NCBI GenBank assembly: GCA_021798915.1 | Contig: JAJZBM010000004.1 | Span: 1 to 64,000 of the forward strand | Length of the DNA stretch: 64,000 bases | Direction: 5' to 3' | Source of the DNA: Pseudomonadota bacterium | Lineage (GTDB): Bacteria; Pseudomonadota; Alphaproteobacteria; Acetobacterales; Acetobacteraceae | Translations under genes and position numbers: made by a program | The notes under the pieces: generated by a model | Told to the model about the DNA's origin: nothing | Databases searched by the model: none | The model's input: the letters and a program-made list of their open reading frames with translations, nothing else | Shown: piece after piece, positions 35,580-44,051 of the stretch | Layout of the letters: each line of letters starts with the position of its first letter | Numbering within the stretch: position 1 is the stretch's first letter

Positions 35580-35985
35580 TCGCGACCCCTCGCGGTGCCC
35601 ATCCGGGCGAAGCCGCCGCTCTCGCAAGGTGAACAGTATCCCGTCCCGACGCAAGCGAGAATCGTGTCCATGATTTATCCGGATTTCCGTTTGGATGATT
35701 GATTAATTCTATAATAGCCGGATCGGTTCTTCAACTGACTTGATCGAATATGCTTATGCTGCAACGCACAATTGTACAATCAGACGAAAATACAGGCCGG
35801 GCAGCAGTTTGATGCTTGTCAACGCGGTGGCGTTGGCGATAGCTTGCGCGCAGGCCGCGGAGACGGTGGGCCGTCTGGCGGCCGTGTGATTGCGCTGCCG
35901 AGATAACGCTCGAATCCGACTAGCGATGCGGGATTATCTCGGGGTGTGACAGCCGGCAACGCTTTATTGAGGGAGGGTTTTCTAC
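35580..35985 (+). promoter_or_regulatory. Leader and presumed promoter region of xoxF (406 nt, no gene)
   Basis: The region contains no gene. Its first half is AT-rich. TATAAT occurs at 35710-35715 without a good -35 box. The palindrome ATTGTACAAT lies at 35771-35780 and is a possible operator. The second half is GC-rich. A strong ribosome binding site, GGGAGGG, at 35971-35977 is 8 nt before the xoxF ATG. The true start site cannot be read from sequence. Confidence 0.45.
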
Positions 35986-37788
35986 ATGAAGCCGAGTAAG
36001 CGTTTATTCGCGTGGGCGGTGCTGATGAGCAGTGCCGCCGGGATTTTGGGGGCCGGGGCGGCCTTCGCCAATGACCAGCTCGAGAAAATGTCGCAGGATC
36101 CCAAGCAATGGGTGATGCCTGCGGGCGACTATTACGCTCAGCGTCACACCAAGCTGACCCAGATCACTGCCGAGAACGTCCACAAGCTGCATCCGGTGTG
36201 GACCTTCTCGACGGGCGTGCTGCGCGGCCATGAAGGCGGGCCGCTGGTGGTGGGTGACATGATGTATGTCCACACGCCCTTCCCGAACAAGGTCTTCGCG
36301 CTCGATCTCAACCACGAAGGCCGCATCGTCTGGGCCTATGAGCCGAAGCAGGATCCGAACGTCATTCCGGTGATGTGCTGCGATACCGTCAATCGCGGCG
36401 TCGCTTATGGCGAGGGCATGATTTTCCTCCATCAGGCCGATACCACCCTGGTCGCGCTCGATGCCAAGACCGGCAAGGTCGCCTGGTCGGTGAAGGATGA
36501 CGATCCCGCCAAGGGCGCGACCGGCACCTCCGCCCCCTTCGTCGTCAAGGACAAGGTTCTGGTCGGCGTCTCGGGTGGTGAGTTTGGCGTCCATGGCCAC
36601 ATGACCGCCTACAATATCAAGGACGGCTCGGTCGCTTGGCGCGCCTATTCCGAGGGGCCGGACGATCAAATCCTGTTCGATCCCGACAAGACCACGATGA
36701 TGGGCAAGCCGGTCGGCAAGGATTCGTCGCTCAAGACCTGGGAAGGCGATCAGTGGAAGATCGGCGGCGGCGGCACCTGGGGCTGGATGGCCTATGACAA
36801 GGAATTGAACCTGATCTATTACGGTTCGGGCAACCCGAGCACCTGGAATCCGAGCCAGCGCCCGGGCGACAATAAATGGTCGATGACCATCTTCGCCCGC
36901 GATCCCGATACCGGCATGGCGAAATGGGCCTATCAGATGACCCCCCATGACGAATGGGACTATGACGGCATCAACGAAATGATCCTCGCCGACACCAAGG
37001 TGCACGGCAAGGAAACCAAGGCGCTGGTGCATTTCGACCGCAATGGCTTCGCTTATGTCCTCGACCGTGCCAGCGGCGCGCTCCTGGAGGCCAACAAATT
37101 CGATCCGGCCGTCAACTGGGCGACCAAGGTCGATCTCACCACCGGCCGGCCGGAAGTCGTTGCGCAATACTCGACCGATCACAATGGCCCCGACCACAAC
37201 ACCAAGGGCGTCTGCCCGGCCGCGCTCGGCTCCAAGGACGAGCAGCCGGCATCCTTCAATCCGCAGACCGGCATGTTCTATGTGCCGACCAACCATGTCT
37301 GCATGGATTACGAGCCGTACAAGGTCACCTACACCGCCGGGCAGCCCTATGTCGGCGCGACCTTGTCGATGTTCCCGCCGAAGGGCGAGAACCATCTTGG
37401 CAATTTCATCGCCTATGACGTGAACGAAGGCAAGATCGTGTGGTCCGATCCGGAGACCTTCTCGGTCTGGTCGGGCGCCCTGACCACCCCGACCGGCGTT
37501 GCCTTCTACGGCACGCTCGACGGGTATCTGAAGGCCGTCAACGTGAAAGACGGCAAGCTGCTCTACAAGTTCAAGACGCCCTCCGGCATCATCGGCAACG
37601 TCAACGCGTTCGAGCATAACGGCAAAGAATACATCGCCGTTTACTCCGGTGTTGGCGGCTGGGCGGGCATCGGCATGGCCGCGGGCCTGACCGGCGATAC
37701 CGACGGTCTGGGCGCGGTCGGCGCGTACAAGAGCCTCGCTAATTATACCCAGCTCGGCGGCGTCTTGACCGTATTCTCCGTCGAATAA
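35986..37788 (+). CDS. xoxF: Lanthanide-dependent PQQ methanol dehydrogenase XoxF
   Basis: A periplasmic quinoprotein oxidising methanol (and probably formaldehyde), passing electrons to cytochrome XoxG. It is 600 aa with a signal peptide ending AAFA (about 28). The vicinal disulfide Cys131-Cys132 is present. The metal ligands are Glu199 (SGGEFGVHG), Asn283 (GSGNPSTWN) and Asp325 in WDYDG. The extra Asp327, two residues after Asp325, is the hallmark of the rare-earth XoxF type rather than calcium MxaF, where this position is usually Ala. Propeller Trp motifs are present throughout. It has its own terminator; xoxG and xoxJ follow. Confidence 0.95.
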   Translation: MKPSKRLFAWAVLMSSAAGILGAGAAFANDQLEKMSQDPKQWVMPAGDYYAQRHTKLTQITAENVHKLHPVWTFSTGVLRGHEGGPLVVGDMMYVHTPFPNKVFALDLNHEGRIVWAYEPKQDPNVIPVMCCDTVNRGVAYGEGMIFLHQADTTLVALDAKTGKVAWSVKDDDPAKGATGTSAPFVVKDKVLVGVSGGEFGVHGHMTAYNIKDGSVAWRAYSEGPDDQILFDPDKTTMMGKPVGKDSSLKTWEGDQWKIGGGGTWGWMAYDKELNLIYYGSGNPSTWNPSQRPGDNKWSMTIFARDPDTGMAKWAYQMTPHDEWDYDGINEMILADTKVHGKETKALVHFDRNGFAYVLDRASGALLEANKFDPAVNWATKVDLTTGRPEVVAQYSTDHNGPDHNTKGVCPAALGSKDEQPASFNPQTGMFYVPTNHVCMDYEPYKVTYTAGQPYVGATLSMFPPKGENHLGNFIAYDVNEGKIVWSDPETFSVWSGALTTPTGVAFYGTLDGYLKAVNVKDGKLLYKFKTPSGIIGNVNAFEHNGKEYIAVYSGVGGWAGIGMAAGLTGDTDGLGAVGAYKSLANYTQLGGVLTVFSVE

Positions 37789-37809
37789 TTCTTCTGGTTC
37801 GCTCGCTTT

Positions 37810-37841
37810 CCCCGGCTGGTTCGCCAGTCGGGGATTTTTTT
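37810..37841 (+). terminator. Intrinsic terminator after xoxF
   Basis: A 10-bp stem, CCCCGGCTGG / CCAGTCGGGG with one mismatch and the loop TTCG (37810-37833), is followed by a run of seven T (37835-37841). It probably attenuates transcription into xoxG, giving more xoxF message than downstream message. Confidence 0.85.
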
Positions 37842-37918
37842 CAAACCCCGAGGTTTTCGCGTCGTCGGTTCCGTCTCAGCGGCGCACGCACCGAATGGGA
37901 TCATCCAAGGAATGACGC

Positions 37919-38431
37919 ATGCGCCGTGATCGCCCAACCGGACACCCCAACGCCGAGCCTCGCATGGCTGGCAGACCGTCCGGCCGCCTCGCCACCACCA
38001 TTTTCGCTGCGGCGCTCGCATGCGCTGTCGTTTCGCTCGCGGCATCCGGGATCGCCCGCGCCGATGACGCGCCGGCCGACGCAAAACCCTATGTCGTGCA
38101 AAACGGCCGCGTCGATCATCATGTTTTCAATGGCTATCGCCGCTACGGCGATAATTGCCTGCGCTGCCACGGCCCGGATGGCGCCGGCAGCTCCTACGCC
38201 CCCGCCCTGGTCGATTCGCTCAAGCACATGACCAAGGAGCAATTCGAAGACACCGTCATCAACGGCCGCGTGGACGTCAACACCGCTAATCAGAACGTCA
38301 TGCCGCCCTTCGGCCTCAACCCCGATGTCGTCGAAAATCTCGATGATATCTACGGTTATCTGAAGGCGCGCTCCGATGGCGTGCTCGGGCGGGGACGGCC
38401 GAAGAAAATCGGCGATGATGATGACAATTAA
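37919..38431 (+). CDS. xoxG: Cytochrome c of the XoxF system (XoxG-like)
   Basis: 170 aa, with AAGGA 7 nt before the ATG at 37919. The signal segment is around 22-48. A single class I heme site is at Cys80-x-x-Cys83-His84 (CLRCH), with the likely distal Met128 (NQNVMPPFG). The C-terminus is basic then acidic (RGRPKK, then GDDDDN). By position it should be the electron acceptor of XoxF in the periplasm. Overlaps the xoxJ start. Confidence 0.88.
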   Translation: MRRDRPTGHPNAEPRMAGRPSGRLATTIFAAALACAVVSLAASGIARADDAPADAKPYVVQNGRVDHHVFNGYRRYGDNCLRCHGPDGAGSSYAPALVDSLKHMTKEQFEDTVINGRVDVNTANQNVMPPFGLNPDVVENLDDIYGYLKARSDGVLGRGRPKKIGDDDDN

Positions 38432-39248
38432 AGCGGCGGCGTTTGCCGCCCTGTTTGCCGCAGCGCTCGCCCCAAGCCTCGCGCGGGCGCAGGAGACCGC
38501 GCCGAGCCTCGCCTCGGCAACCGAGTTCCGCGTCTGCGGCGATCCCGCCAATCTACCATTTTCCAATCAGGCGCGCGAAGGCTTTGAGAACAAGATCGCC
38601 GATCTGTTCGCCGGCTACCTGCATGAACCGGTCTCCACGGTATGGTTTCCGCAGATCGTCGGCTTCCTCCGCAACACGCTGTTCGCCCATCGCTGCGACG
38701 TCGTCATGGGCACCGTCGCCGGCGCCGACATGGTCGATACCACCAATCCTTACTACCATACCGGCTATGTCCTGGTGACGCGGAGCACCGATCACATCAC
38801 CAGCGCCGATCTCGGCGATCCTCTGTTCGCGGACAAGAAAATCGGCCTCATCGCCGCGACCCCGCCGACCGACATCGTCGCGCGCCATCATCTGCTCGCC
38901 CATGTCACGCCCTATAATCTCACCGTCGATACGCGGGTGGAGGCGCCGTCGCGCACCCTTCTGCTCGATCTCGTCGCCGGCAAGATCGATGTCGGCTTGG
39001 TCTGGGGGCCATTCGCCGGCTACTACATCAAACACGACAATTTGCCGTTGACGATGGCGTTCATCCCCGCGGAACCCGGTGGGCCGCGGCTCGATTATCG
39101 CATCGCGATGGGGGTTCGCCCGAGCGACGTCACCTTTCGCCGCACGCTCAACGGCCTGATCAGCCAGCATCAGGACGCGATCACCGCGATCCTGCGTGAT
39201 TACGGCGTCCCGCTGCTCGATGAGCAGGGCAATCCCGCCAAACCGTGA
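38415..39248 (+). CDS. xoxJ: Periplasmic binding-protein-like XoxJ
   Basis: About 277 aa; the ATGs at 38415, 38418 and 38421 are all possible and overlap the end of xoxG. A signal peptide ends ARAQ. The fold is that of an extracellular solute-binding protein family 3 (FRVCGDPANLPFSN, then KIDVGLVWGPFAGYYI). Such proteins (MxaJ/XoxJ) are always found with methanol dehydrogenases and are thought to help activate or mature the apoenzyme, not to feed an ABC importer. No transporter genes follow it. Confidence 0.88.
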   Translation: MMMTIKAAAFAALFAAALAPSLARAQETAPSLASATEFRVCGDPANLPFSNQAREGFENKIADLFAGYLHEPVSTVWFPQIVGFLRNTLFAHRCDVVMGTVAGADMVDTTNPYYHTGYVLVTRSTDHITSADLGDPLFADKKIGLIAATPPTDIVARHHLLAHVTPYNLTVDTRVEAPSRTLLLDLVAGKIDVGLVWGPFAGYYIKHDNLPLTMAFIPAEPGGPRLDYRIAMGVRPSDVTFRRTLNGLISQHQDAITAILRDYGVPLLDEQGNPAKP

Positions 39249-39811
39249 CACGCTGGCTGCTCGCCGCCTTTCTGCTCGCCTTCCCCCTCGCCGCCACCGC
39301 TGGCGTCGCGCTCCCGGATGGCTACCGGATGGACGATTACCACGCCCCGGTCCCAGACAGTGTTCCCGGCGGCAGCGTGGTTCATGCCGCGGAGGTGCAA
39401 AAACTCCGCGGCAGCGGCGCGATCGTCATCGACGTGCTTCCCGCGCCACGCCGTCCACCGGTGATGAAGCCGGGTACGCCGTGGCTTCCAGCGCCGCATC
39501 TCGACATCCCCGGCAGTGTCTGGCTGCCGGATTTTGGCCGTGGCGCGCTGAACAAGGTGATGGCCGACTGGTTTCATGAGAAGCTGCGCGCTCTCACCCA
39601 TGATGATCCCGATCGGGCGCTGGTGTTTTACTGTCAGGCAGAATGCTGGATGAGCTGGAACGCCGCCAGGCGCGCCGCGTCGCTCGGTTTTCGCCATGTC
39701 TTCTGGTTTCCCGAAGGTGTCGATGGCTGGCGGGAGGCGGGTTTCACCCTCGCCCCGGCCACGCCGGAGACGCCACCCGAGGGCGAGGAGCCGCTCGCTC
39801 GGCCGCCATGA
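39245..39811 (+). CDS. Rhodanese-like PQQ-catabolism-associated protein with CxxxCW motif
   Basis: 188 aa from a GTG overlapping the xoxJ stop. A signal peptide (about 1-20) is followed by a rhodanese-like fold with VIDVLPAPRRPP and the signature YCQAECWMSWNAARRA, that is Cys130-x3-Cys134-Trp135. The family is known from clusters of PQQ-dependent alcohol oxidation; the reaction is undefined, and redox or sulfur chemistry is inferred. The 3' end overlaps glpD (opposite strand) by 68 bp. Confidence 0.85.
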   Translation: MTRWLLAAFLLAFPLAATAGVALPDGYRMDDYHAPVPDSVPGGSVVHAAEVQKLRGSGAIVIDVLPAPRRPPVMKPGTPWLPAPHLDIPGSVWLPDFGRGALNKVMADWFHEKLRALTHDDPDRALVFYCQAECWMSWNAARRAASLGFRHVFWFPEGVDGWREAGFTLAPATPETPPEGEEPLARPP

Positions 39812-41309
39812 AGGCGTCGAGCGCTGCGGCGTCATTTTTCGTGAGACGAAGGCCCAGCTTCGTGCGTCGCCACAGCACGTCCTCAGCCTCTTCGGCGAAT
39901 TCCTCGCGCATCAGATAGCGTATCTCGGCGGCATGGAGGCCGGCGCCGAAATCCCGACCCAGCCCAGCCCGATCCTTGGCGCCGCCGAGAACAGAGGCTG
40001 CCCTGGTGCCGTAACTGCGCGCCAGGCGCAGCGCTTCTGCCGCCTCGAGCCAGGGATGATGCCGCGCGAGCCCCGCGATAAGGGCCGCTAACCCGGTGGG
40101 TGGGAAATCTCCGCCCGGAAGCGGCACCCGATCGGTCCAGCGCCCGGTCGCGCAGGCCTCGGCGGGCAGGAAGGCGGTGAGCCGTTCCAGCGCCTGCTCG
40201 GCCAATCGGCGATAGGTCGTGATCTTGCCGCCAAAAATCGAAAGCAGCGGCGCACCATCTTCGCTATCGAGGGCGAGAACGTAATCGCGCGTCACCGCAT
40301 GTGCCGCCCCGCGCCTGCCGCGCCCGCTCGGCTCGGCATAGAGCGGCCGCACGCCGGCATAAGACCAGACAACATCCCGAGGGGTGATGGCGGCGGCGAA
40401 ATAGCGGCTGGCGGCGGCGCAGAGATAGGCGATTTCCTCGTCGGAGACCGAAACCTTGCCGGGATCGCCGACATAATCGCGATCGGTGGTGCCGATGAGG
40501 GTAAAATCCCCCTCGTAGGGGATGGCGAAAACCACCCTACGATCGTCGTTCTGCAGAATATAGCAGCGATCATGCGCGAATAAGCGGCGGACGACGATAT
40601 GCGAGCCCTGCACGAGGCGGAGATCATGCGTGCCGGTATGGCGCAGTGTCTCCAGGATGTTTCCAACCCAGGGACCGCCGGCATTGACCAGAATCCGGCT
40701 TTCGATCTCGGTACGCGCGCCGGTTCTTTGGTCCACGACCGTCAAAATCCAGCGATCCGATCGGCGTTGCACCGCGATCGCCTTGGTTCTGGTCCGTATC
40801 GTCGCCCCACGATGCGCGGCATCGCTCGCATTCAAGGCCACCAGTCGCGCGTCATCGATCCAGCAATCGGAATATTCGAAGCCACGCCCGCGCAAACCGG
40901 GCTTGAGCGGCACCCCAACAGGATCGGTCGCGAGATCGAGCACCCGTGTCGGCGGGAGGTGCTCGCGCCCGCCGAGATGGTCATACAAAAACAGGCCGAG
41001 CCGCAGCAGCCAACGCGGCCGCATCCCGTCGCTGTAGGGCAGCACGAAACGAAGCGGCCAGACGATATGCGGCGCCATCCGCCAGACCACCTCGCGTTCG
41101 GCCAGCGCCTCGCGAACCAGACGAAACTGGTAATATTCGAGATAGCGCAAGCCGCCATGGAGAAGCTTGGTCGATGCCGACGAGGTGCCGCTGGCGAGAT
41201 CGCCCTGCTCGCAGAGATAGACCGCAAGACCACGGCCAGCGGCGTCGCGGGCGATGCCACAGCCATTGACCCCGCCACCGATGATCGCGATATCGTAAGG
41301 CAATGTCAT
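39744..41309 (-). CDS. glpD: FAD-dependent glycerol-3-phosphate (or alditol-phosphate) dehydrogenase, GlpD family
   Basis: 521 aa, membrane-associated flavoprotein type. The dinucleotide site is IIGGGVNGCGIARDAAGRG (9-27), followed by LASGTSSASTKLLHGGLRYL, with VWSYAGVRPLY and TRDYVLA further on and a C-terminal DAO_C domain. It normally oxidises sn-glycerol 3-phosphate to DHAP, giving electrons to quinone. Here it is the last gene of an importer operon, so a related polyol phosphate such as erythritol phosphate is possible. No kinase gene is present in the window. Confidence 0.9.
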   Translation of the reverse strand: MTLPYDIAIIGGGVNGCGIARDAAGRGLAVYLCEQGDLASGTSSASTKLLHGGLRYLEYYQFRLVREALAEREVVWRMAPHIVWPLRFVLPYSDGMRPRWLLRLGLFLYDHLGGREHLPPTRVLDLATDPVGVPLKPGLRGRGFEYSDCWIDDARLVALNASDAAHRGATIRTRTKAIAVQRRSDRWILTVVDQRTGARTEIESRILVNAGGPWVGNILETLRHTGTHDLRLVQGSHIVVRRLFAHDRCYILQNDDRRVVFAIPYEGDFTLIGTTDRDYVGDPGKVSVSDEEIAYLCAAASRYFAAAITPRDVVWSYAGVRPLYAEPSGRGRRGAAHAVTRDYVLALDSEDGAPLLSIFGGKITTYRRLAEQALERLTAFLPAEACATGRWTDRVPLPGGDFPPTGLAALIAGLARHHPWLEAAEALRLARSYGTRAASVLGGAKDRAGLGRDFGAGLHAAEIRYLMREEFAEEAEDVLWRRTKLGLRLTKNDAAALDAFMAAERAAPRPRVASPAWPGRG

Positions 41310-41341
41310 CGCCGTTCAGAATTCCCGCCGCGATGCACCGC

Positions 41342-42106
41342 TCATGCGGCGCGCGCGCCCGCGACCTCGGTGAAAAACCGGCCGACCCTTTCGATGATCA
41401 GCGGCTTGTCGTTATCGAGCGTCGCCACATGGTAGGAGTGCTTGAGCCAGAGCAGACGGATGTCATCGCCGCGGATCGCCTGCACGATTGCCATCGCGTT
41501 GGCCGGCGGCACGACGTGATCCTCACGCGCATGGATGACCAGGGTCGGACAGACGATCTTGTGCAAGAGATCGCCGGTCACCGAGACCAGAACGGAGACG
41601 TCGCGCAGACAGCCGACCGGTGTTTCCGCATATGCCAACTCCTTGACGCCGGGTGCCTTGATGTCCGAGCCGATGCCTGGAATGCGTCGCGGCGCCGGGT
41701 TCATCAATAGAACCTGCGCCATCGCCTCCGATCGGAACGCCGCCGGCGCCGCGATCGGTGCGATCGCCGTGACGAGATCGGGAAAGCGCGCGGCGAGATT
41801 GAGGGTCAGCGTGCCACCCATCGAAAGTCCGGTGACGAACACACGCTTTTTCCGCGCGGCGAGCGCACGGAGCGCATTTTCCGCCTCGCCGAGCCAGTCG
41901 AGATAGCCGGTCCGCTCCATGTCGTCGGGCGACGTGCCGTGCCCGGGGAGACGCGGCGCGGCGACCGAAAAGCCGAAGTCGCGGTGCAACCCCTCGCCGA
42001 GATCGCGGATGCTTTGTGTTGAGCCGGTAAAGCCGTGCAGGACGAGCACGCCGATATCATTCCCCTCGAACGCGAACGGTTCCGCGCCTTGCAACACATC
42101 AGCCAT
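41342..42106 (-). CDS. Alpha/beta hydrolase, carboxylesterase/monoacylglycerol-lipase-like
   Basis: 254 aa from the ATG at 42106, which has GGGAG 6 nt upstream; the ATG at 42112 is too close to it. The fold markers are VLVLHGFTGS (oxyanion), nucleophile Ser in GLSMGG, acid Asp in HAREDHVV, and His in KHSYHVAT. The sequence resembles Est30-type carboxylesterases. It lies between the permease and glpD, so it may release glycerol or a polyol from an imported ester. That is inference from context. Confidence 0.8.
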   Translation of the reverse strand: MADVLQGAEPFAFEGNDIGVLVLHGFTGSTQSIRDLGEGLHRDFGFSVAAPRLPGHGTSPDDMERTGYLDWLGEAENALRALAARKKRVFVTGLSMGGTLTLNLAARFPDLVTAIAPIAAPAAFRSEAMAQVLLMNPAPRRIPGIGSDIKAPGVKELAYAETPVGCLRDVSVLVSVTGDLLHKIVCPTLVIHAREDHVVPPANAMAIVQAIRGDDIRLLWLKHSYHVATLDNDKPLIIERVGRFFTEVAGARAA

Positions 42107-42135
42107 CGTCATCTCCCTTCCTGTTCATCCTTGTT

Positions 42136-43122
42136 TCACGCAACCGACACGGTGCCGCGGGCGGCATAGGCGATGGCAGCCAGAGCGATGATCGCGCCTT
42201 GCGCCATTTCCTTGCCCGGCTCACCCAAGCCGAAGCTGGTCAGCAAATTGAAAGAGAACATCAGCATGAAAGCGGCGACCGCCGGCCCGATGACGCCGCC
42301 TTTGCCGGAGCCGAAGGTGACGCCGCCGAGAATGACCGCGGCGAGAGAATCGAGCGCAAGATCGGCGCCCGTGCTGAGGCTGCCGAAGCCGACGAAGCCG
42401 ACGATCAGGAATGCACTCAGCACCGCGAACAGGCTGGAGAGAATATGCCCGACATAAATCGTCCTGACGTAAGGAATTCCAGATGCCCAGGCGGCGCGCG
42501 GATTGGCGCCGATCGCATCGACGAAACGCCCAAACACCGAGCGCCGCAAAAACCACGCCATCGGAATCAGCGCCGCGATCCACACTGTCACCGAGACCGG
42601 AAAAATGCCGATTCGCGCCTGCCCGATATAGCGTAGCATCGGCGGTGATTCGCCGGGGGCGCGATATTGGCTGAGCGCGGTGACGATGCCGCTGAGGATC
42701 AACACCATCGCCAGCGTCACGATCACCGAGGACGCGCGGAGCCGGGTGATGAAGAACGCATTGACCGCGCCCACGAGGACGCCGAACAGAAGACAAAGAG
42801 CGATCAGTTCGGATTCAGGAAGACGCAGCAAGCCGCTGGTCAGAATGTAACTCACCACCAAAGCCACCCCACCGAAGGAGAGATCGAGGGACAGCATCCG
42901 GATGCATAGCGACTGGCCGATGACAGCGATGCCGAGCGGCGCCGCTTGGCGGAGAATCAGCAGCAGCAGGAACGGCTGCAACAAATTCGGCCGCGCCAGA
43001 CCAGCACCGATCAGCAGAACCAGCGTGCCGAGATAGGAGATCGGCAAATTGGCGAGGCGGGTGCCAAGCCGATACAGCCAGCGCGGTTGCGCGCTGAGTT
43101 CGCCTTCAATGCCGCCGATCAT
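42136..43122 (-). CDS. Ribose-type ABC transporter permease (second)
   Basis: 328 aa, of the BPD_transp_2 (RbsC-like) family, with eight to ten hydrophobic segments. The family loop LALDSLAAVILGGVTFGSGKGG lies near residues 255-276. It overlaps the first permease by 4 nt (43119-43122). Two different permease genes suggest a heterodimeric membrane channel. Confidence 0.88.
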   Translation of the reverse strand: MIGGIEGELSAQPRWLYRLGTRLANLPISYLGTLVLLIGAGLARPNLLQPFLLLLILRQAAPLGIAVIGQSLCIRMLSLDLSFGGVALVVSYILTSGLLRLPESELIALCLLFGVLVGAVNAFFITRLRASSVIVTLAMVLILSGIVTALSQYRAPGESPPMLRYIGQARIGIFPVSVTVWIAALIPMAWFLRRSVFGRFVDAIGANPRAAWASGIPYVRTIYVGHILSSLFAVLSAFLIVGFVGFGSLSTGADLALDSLAAVILGGVTFGSGKGGVIGPAVAAFMLMFSFNLLTSFGLGEPGKEMAQGAIIALAAIAYAARGTVSVA

Positions 43123-44051
43123 ATGCCGATCGCCTTGCGCCGTTGCAGACTGACCGCGCCGAGCAGCAGCACACCGGTCAAAGCGGCACTGAAGAATGGC
43201 GAAACACCGACGAGATTCATGCCGTTCGAGATCAGCCCAAGCGTGATCGTGCCGAGCAGCGCGCCGAGGACACTCCCGACCCCGCCGGAGAGCTGCACGC
43301 CACCAAGCGCGATCGCGGTCACCGAATTCAGCCCGAACGGTTCGCCCATGGTCGGATCACCGGAGGCGATGCGCCCGGTCAGATAGACGCCGGCGACGGC
43401 CCCGGCAAGCGAGCACAGAATGTAGCTCGCAATGCGCGGCGCAAGCACACCGACACCGCTCAGCGCGGCGCTGTGGGCGTTCGCTCCGATCGCGAACAGG
43501 CGAAGGCCGAATGCGGTTTTATGGAGAAGAATGGTAACGATGGCGAGCGCCAGGACGCACCAGAAAAATCCCGCCGGCAGGCCGGCGATGTTGGTTTCCG
43601 AGATCGCAATCAGCAACGGCGGCACGGTGCCGCCGGCCGCCGACATGATGAGCAGCGCCAATCCTTGCACGAAAATCATTGATGCCAGCGTCATGATCAG
43701 CGGATGGACGCCGAACACCGCGACCCCGAGACCATTGCCGAGGCCGACCAGTATCGCGAGGATCATGGCCACCGGCACCGCGACCGATGCCGAGAGCGAA
43801 GCGAGCACGACACTGGTGAGACTGATGACGGAGCCGACCGAAATATCGATCCCCCCGATCAGCGCGACGACGAGTTGTCCGAGTGCGACGATCAGCAGCG
43901 CAGTGATCTGACTATTGACGTTGGCGATATTGCGCGCGGAAAAAAAATCTGGCGTGCCGAACGACAATAGCAGGAACATGGCGACGGGCAGCCCGATGGC
44001 GATGATGCCGAGGCCGGTGCGGCCGAAAACTCGCGTCTCGTGCCGTGTCAT
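43119..44051 (-). CDS. Ribose-type ABC transporter permease (first)
   Basis: 310 aa, same RbsC-like family: ALIGGIDISVGSVISLTSVV near residues 60-80 and the conserved EFLNSVTAIALGG-type segment PFGLNSVTAIALGGVQLSGG. It overlaps the ATPase stop by 4 nt, so coupling is tight. It is only distantly similar to the second permease. Confidence 0.88.
   Translation of the reverse strand: MTRHETRVFGRTGLGIIAIGLPVAMFLLLSFGTPDFFSARNIANVNSQITALLIVALGQLVVALIGGIDISVGSVISLTSVVLASLSASVAVPVAMILAILVGLGNGLGVAVFGVHPLIMTLASMIFVQGLALLIMSAAGGTVPPLLIAISETNIAGLPAGFFWCVLALAIVTILLHKTAFGLRLFAIGANAHSAALSGVGVLAPRIASYILCSLAGAVAGVYLTGRIASGDPTMGEPFGLNSVTAIALGGVQLSGGVGSVLGALLGTITLGLISNGMNLVGVSPFFSAALTGVLLLGAVSLQRRKAIGI

Noticed and set aside
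36004-37617. 537-aa minus-strand open frame inside xoxF
   Set aside because: The xoxF frame has all catalytic residues and a strong ribosome binding site; the antisense frame has none.
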